Of a stretch of 64,000 nucleotides of DNA, positions 61,701-64,000 are shown one piece after another. The stretch's first letter is position 1. Every line of letters begins with the position of its first letter. The notes beneath the pieces are model-generated. The model worked only from the letters and a program-made list of their open reading frames with translations, was not told where the DNA came from and did not search any database. Both the position numbers and the translations under genes were made by a program. The stretch lies in assembly GCF_007970185.1 (NCBI RefSeq), contig NZ_CP042431.1:1054001-1118000 (forward strand), written 5' to 3'. Source of the stretch: Pseudobacter ginsenosidimutans. Its GTDB lineage: Bacteria > Bacteroidota > Bacteroidia > Chitinophagales > Chitinophagaceae.

Positions 61701-63373
61701 TATTGAAAGTAATGTCGGGAGACGCAATAAGTATTTTCGGAAAAAGTGTGTGGCATGGTAACGGACAGTCAGTCAACAACAATGATTATCCGCTTGCAGG
61801 AGTGATGGCATCCTTCCTCGATGCATTTGCAGGCACCTTGGCCGTAGCAGGCAAAGGTGTAACAGGAGCAACCCTTAATGCAACACCTGGCATAGCAGGA
61901 CCGCTCAGCACCTGGCTTTCCAACAACGTCCCTGTTCCGGCATCAGGCCCCAAAGCTTATATCAACTGGATATTGCTGGATGAACAATTCAAACAGGTAA
62001 CTGAAGGCAGCTATTTTGATGGAGTGAGCTCCAATCCGGATATCATTAAATCACACGCCATTACCGGCATTAATATGCCAAAGAGCGGCTACCTCTATAT
62101 TTATTGCAGCAATGAAAGCAACCAGGATGTTTATTTCGATAATCTTCAGGTGGTTCATACAAGAGGGCCACTGATTGAAGAAACACATTATTATCCCCAG
62201 GGCTTATTAATGGCTGCTCTAAGCAGCAGGGCATTCGGCAAACTTCAAAATAACTGGGGGTACCAAAGCAAAGAATTTCAGTCCTCCGAATTCTATGACG
62301 GTACCGGACTGGAAGAATATGATTTTGATGCACGGTATTATGATCCCCAATTAAGCAGATGGCATGTACAGGACCCTGTAGTGAACTATACCACGCCTTA
62401 TGCGGCCATGCATAATAATCCTGCGGCATACATAGATCCTGATGGAAGGGACCCGCTTACTATCGCCATCATAGCAGGAGTGCTGATGGGAGGTTATGCC
62501 GGATACAAAATCGGTGAAGCCAAAGGAGCTACAGGCTGGGATATGGTAGGATACATTTTTAAAGGAGCAGTTATCGGTGGTGCAGCCGGTTATGCAGGCG
62601 CATCGGTAGCTGCAGCAGGTGGCTTTATGGCAAATACTTTCGGGATCATGATCAGCTCTACCTTTAATTCCATGGGCATGACAGTTATGAGCAACGGAAT
62701 GGTGTCTCCCACTATGAGTTTAGGGTTTGCTTCCCTGGATATGGGAACAGGAGAATTCAATTATCTGGGCAAACGCGGCAACTCCTTTCTTGCCAATGTG
62801 GGCTTCACATTCGGAGCCCTGGCAAATGTCAGTGATATAGTTGCCGGAACTCATGGTACCGATGTTAATTTATACTCGAGAAGAGAAACACCTTTAGGAC
62901 ATAGTGAAATCATTGGAAATTATACTACAACCAACTCCAGCGGCGTGTCAACAAGCCAACCGATCAGTATTTCAGTTGCACCTGCAGATCCATCACTGGG
63001 TGGAGCGCTTCCCGGTCTTAAATGGTTTATGCCATATATAAGAAGTCAGCTTCAGGGTAAAACGTTGAACGGACTGAATGGAACAAGAATGATTACAACA
63101 AAATTCTTTAAGACCAGCATCACAAACGTAAATGGCAAATGGCTTAGCACTATGACGCAAAGACTGAACAAAAATACAAACCTGCTCGGTCTGGGACGGT
63201 TGAAATATGGCATAATGACTGGTTGCGTCAACTATACCGCCAGGGCTTTATTTGGAGCCGGTGTTCTAAACGTAAACGCATTCCTTCCAGTTACCTCCCC
63301 CTGGTTGCTTCAGGCGGAGATGGCCCTAAGACAGGTTGGTATTCTCGCTTCACCATTTCTTGTTACTCAATAA
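58781..63373 (+). CDS. Secreted DUF6443/RHS-repeat protein with candidate C-terminal effector domain
   Basis: A 1530-residue protein with a signal peptide (LIINMLLSISTYGQ). DUF6443 covers about 20-160 (LTTEYLDGYGRPVQIVQKQA). RHS repeats follow (for example KTPGADEQRFVYDKIGRLVM and DYNLRGWITGINKLYT). The RHS-core signature lies near residue 1177, with EEYDFDARYYDPQLSRWHVQ and AAMHNNPAAYIDPDGRD. After it come about 300 residues with a hydrophobic segment and a C-terminal domain. His1374 (PLGHSEIIGN) and Cys1482 (TGCVNYTARAL) suggest a permuted papain-like (NlpC/P60-type) domain, by analogy only. Family knowledge: variable C-terminal domains of RHS proteins are often toxins. No immunity gene is found downstream; a terminator follows. 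Confidence 0.85.
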   Translation: MLKYFLIINMLLSISTYGQSYNRARTWIAKKPFKTEADIIATSRTNQEISLTTEYLDGYGRPVQIVQKQANPAQQDVITMHTYDASGREVQQYLPFASGNNGDVKTNAASLQTSFNQGMFPGETHFYSQLTIENSPLNRTLNTYAPGSSWAGSNRGTNIKYLLNSVIDEVRIWNVALTQGSLPVSNTTYSAGQLTKKLTKEEKNVQVIEYQDKAGKLIMRKTQLSAAADDGTGSPHAGWLCSYYVYDDYDRLRFILTPRVIELLNGSWTITQSISDELCIRMEYDDWDRNIIKKTPGADEQRFVYDKIGRLVMSQDGNLRNDKKWQYYKYDDLDRITASGLLTDPANYNNLTYHANLATSGTTHPVLASYTTIELSRNYYDNYSWVSGTGSGLSSSLDATHTSNTNYFYSAASANNYPYAQPITQSSLTRGMTTGTKIAVLGTSQFLYTVTFYDDKARIIQAQGTNLSNGVDKSTIQFNWAGAPLRTLEEHAKTSAPNPNHRVLTKMDYDHENRILNVKKTIESNINGTAFTTPEKTIFTQTYDATGHVKTKSFGLHPVSGLPLETQTFDYNLRGWITGINKLYTQAGNNANYFGLELGYDKQATTAGTTSFIPIYNSNAAGLIWKSKGDGIARKYDFTYDNANRLTTAPFLQNSSGSTWEKTNLDFSVNSIGYDYNGNIKSLNQNGFVLGGSPNIDNLTYKYLNNEQGNKLMNVIDNSNVASSKLGDFHYSVSKTPASIDYTYDFNGNKKSDVNKNISLITYNHLNLPSVISITGKGTISYTYDAAGNKLKKIVQENNAIVPFNGTNYTTNITTTTSYLGDFIYFSKTFSNTSLSSFNIPESLQQMAHEEGRARLVTLSAGNQSFAFDYFLKDHLGNIRITLTDELKEDVYPAATLETNGISTEKEFYGITNDASHIIATSSLPWFSAISGSNYQNNNGLSAPPDPTTNPTAASTKLYKLNGNTGDRFGMGIVLKVMSGDAISIFGKSVWHGNGQSVNNNDYPLAGVMASFLDAFAGTLAVAGKGVTGATLNATPGIAGPLSTWLSNNVPVPASGPKAYINWILLDEQFKQVTEGSYFDGVSSNPDIIKSHAITGINMPKSGYLYIYCSNESNQDVYFDNLQVVHTRGPLIEETHYYPQGLLMAALSSRAFGKLQNNWGYQSKEFQSSEFYDGTGLEEYDFDARYYDPQLSRWHVQDPVVNYTTPYAAMHNNPAAYIDPDGRDPLTIAIIAGVLMGGYAGYKIGEAKGATGWDMVGYIFKGAVIGGAAGYAGASVAAAGGFMANTFGIMISSTFNSMGMTVMSNGMVSPTMSLGFASLDMGTGEFNYLGKRGNSFLANVGFTFGALANVSDIVAGTHGTDVNLYSRRETPLGHSEIIGNYTTTNSSGVSTSQPISISVAPADPSLGGALPGLKWFMPYIRSQLQGKTLNGLNGTRMITTKFFKTSITNVNGKWLSTMTQRLNKNTNLLGLGRLKYGIMTGCVNYTARALFGAGVLNVNAFLPVTSPWLLQAEMALRQVGILASPFLVTQ

Positions 63374-63392
63374 TTGATACATACAGATGCGT

Positions 63393-63425
63393 AAACAGCC
63401 TCAGGTATAACCCTGAGGCTGTTTT
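63393..63425. terminator. Bidirectional terminator between RHS locus and efflux gene
   Basis: AAACAGCCTCAGG (63393-63405) pairs with CCTGAGGCTGTTT (63412-63424), followed by T. The 75-nt gap holds only this hairpin. Confidence 0.88.
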
Positions 63426-63448
63426 ACATTCAAACTAAAACGTATACT

Positions 63449-64000
63449 CTATCTCCAACCACCGCCAAGATCACGATACACATTCACTGCGGCATTCAGT
63501 TGTTGCTTCTTTGTTTCGATCAATTCCAGCTTTGCTTCCAGCACATCACGCTGCGTCATTAATACTTCCAGGTAATCAGCCCTTGCATTACGGAAAAGAT
63601 CATTCGCTATATCGATGGACTTCGTGAGTGCATTCACCTGCTTCGATTTCAGTCCATAGCTTTTTTCAAGATTGCCGATGTTAGACAATTGATTGGTCAC
63701 TTCCAGGTAAGCATTCAGAATAGTTCTCTCATAATTATACACTGCCTGCAATTGCTTTGCATTGGCACTGTTGTATTCAGCCTTGATCGCATTACGGTTG
63801 ATCAGTGGTGCAGCCAGATCACCGGCCAGTGAATACAGGATCGATTCCGGCATCTTCACCAGGTAAGAAGGCTTGAATGCCTGCAAACCCAGTCCTGCAG
63901 AGATTTCCAGCCTGGGATAGAATTCCGCTCTCGCTACTTTCACATCCAGTTTGGCCGCAGCAAGGTCCAGTTCCGCCTGCTTGATATCCGGACGGTTGGC
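63449..64000 (-). CDS. NodT/CusC-type outer-membrane efflux protein, partial
   Basis: The C-terminal 183 codons of a minus-strand gene that continues past the window end. The window edge reads ANRPDIKQAELDLAAAKLDV and then KVARAEFYPRLEISAGLGLQ, the NRPDI..AE..L.AA.A....AR..FYP segment typical of OprM/CusC/NodT channels of RND pumps. The rest shows a helical hairpin (RNARADYLEVLMTQRDVLEA) and ends NAAVNVYRDLGGGWR, the usual end. The adaptor and pump genes, if present, lie outside the window. It differs from the TolC-type gene at 20360, which belongs to another family branch. Confidence 0.92.
   Translation of the reverse strand, partial: ANRPDIKQAELDLAAAKLDVKVARAEFYPRLEISAGLGLQAFKPSYLVKMPESILYSLAGDLAAPLINRNAIKAEYNSANAKQLQAVYNYERTILNAYLEVTNQLSNIGNLEKSYGLKSKQVNALTKSIDIANDLFRNARADYLEVLMTQRDVLEAKLELIETKKQQLNAAVNVYRDLGGGWR

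Noticed and set aside
1-64000. CRISPR arrays, insertion sequences, rRNA genes or integrases
   Set aside because: No regularly spaced repeats, transposase motifs or ribosomal RNA sequence were seen on either strand.

Overview
The window reads as a chromosome segment of a gliding-type Bacteroidota, most likely family Chitinophagaceae (inference). Support: a gldKLMN cluster (type IX secretion and gliding), promoters matching the Bacteroidota consensus TTTG-N19-TAnnTTTG, weak use of Shine-Dalgarno sites, DUF4271 next to hemD, TonB-dependent receptors, DUF6443/RHS secreted proteins and a NodT/CusC-type efflux channel. Base composition looks fairly even and gene density is high throughout.

Layout. 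1-5.2 kb: end of a gpmI-like phosphoglycerate mutase gene, an ECF-type sigma factor with a membrane/barrel partner, a lipoprotein, and uvrC. 5.4-10.4 kb (minus): gldK-gldL-gldM-gldN, with a recognisable promoter ahead of gldK. 10.5-24.4 kb (mostly minus): a thioredoxin-domain protein, hemD, a DUF4271 membrane protein, a POTRA/barrel protein, hemW (plus strand), gpsA with a 36-residue membrane peptide, an RND-type adaptor and TolC pair, and a Cys/Met-metabolism PLP enzyme with an amino-acid permease. 24.5-35.1 kb (plus): a TonB receptor, then a cobalamin uptake and salvage operon controlled by a B12 riboswitch (btuB, DUF6580 membrane protein, BtuF-like protein, CWC protein, cobU, an ATP-pyrophosphatase, cobT, cobS, cobC), followed by marC and tRNA-Arg(CCG).

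35.2-54.4 kb looks more accessory: a TPR sensor kinase and regulator divergent from three exported proteins of unknown role, an aminoglycoside-phosphotransferase-fold protein, an esterase, a repeat-bearing outer-membrane-like protein, a 30-residue Cys peptide with its own promoter and terminator, a unit of three tRNA-like genes followed 19 nt later by an AAA+ ATPase and a YkuK-type RNase H-fold protein, then AraC regulator, SDR, DUF2911, NHL and acyltransferase-like genes and an orphan response regulator. 54.7-63.4 kb is an RHS locus: a first RHS-type gene split by an apparent one-base deletion, then a 1530-residue DUF6443/RHS protein whose C-terminal 300 residues look like a candidate effector domain. 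The window ends inside an outer-membrane efflux gene on the minus strand.

The observations I rate highest are the tRNA-like/AAA+ ATPase/YkuK unit, the ATP-pyrophosphatase and the signal-less BtuF homologue inside the B12 operon, the frameshifted RHS gene and the RHS C-terminal domain, and the isolated 30-residue peptide gene. All calls come from reading the sequence; no database search was run.
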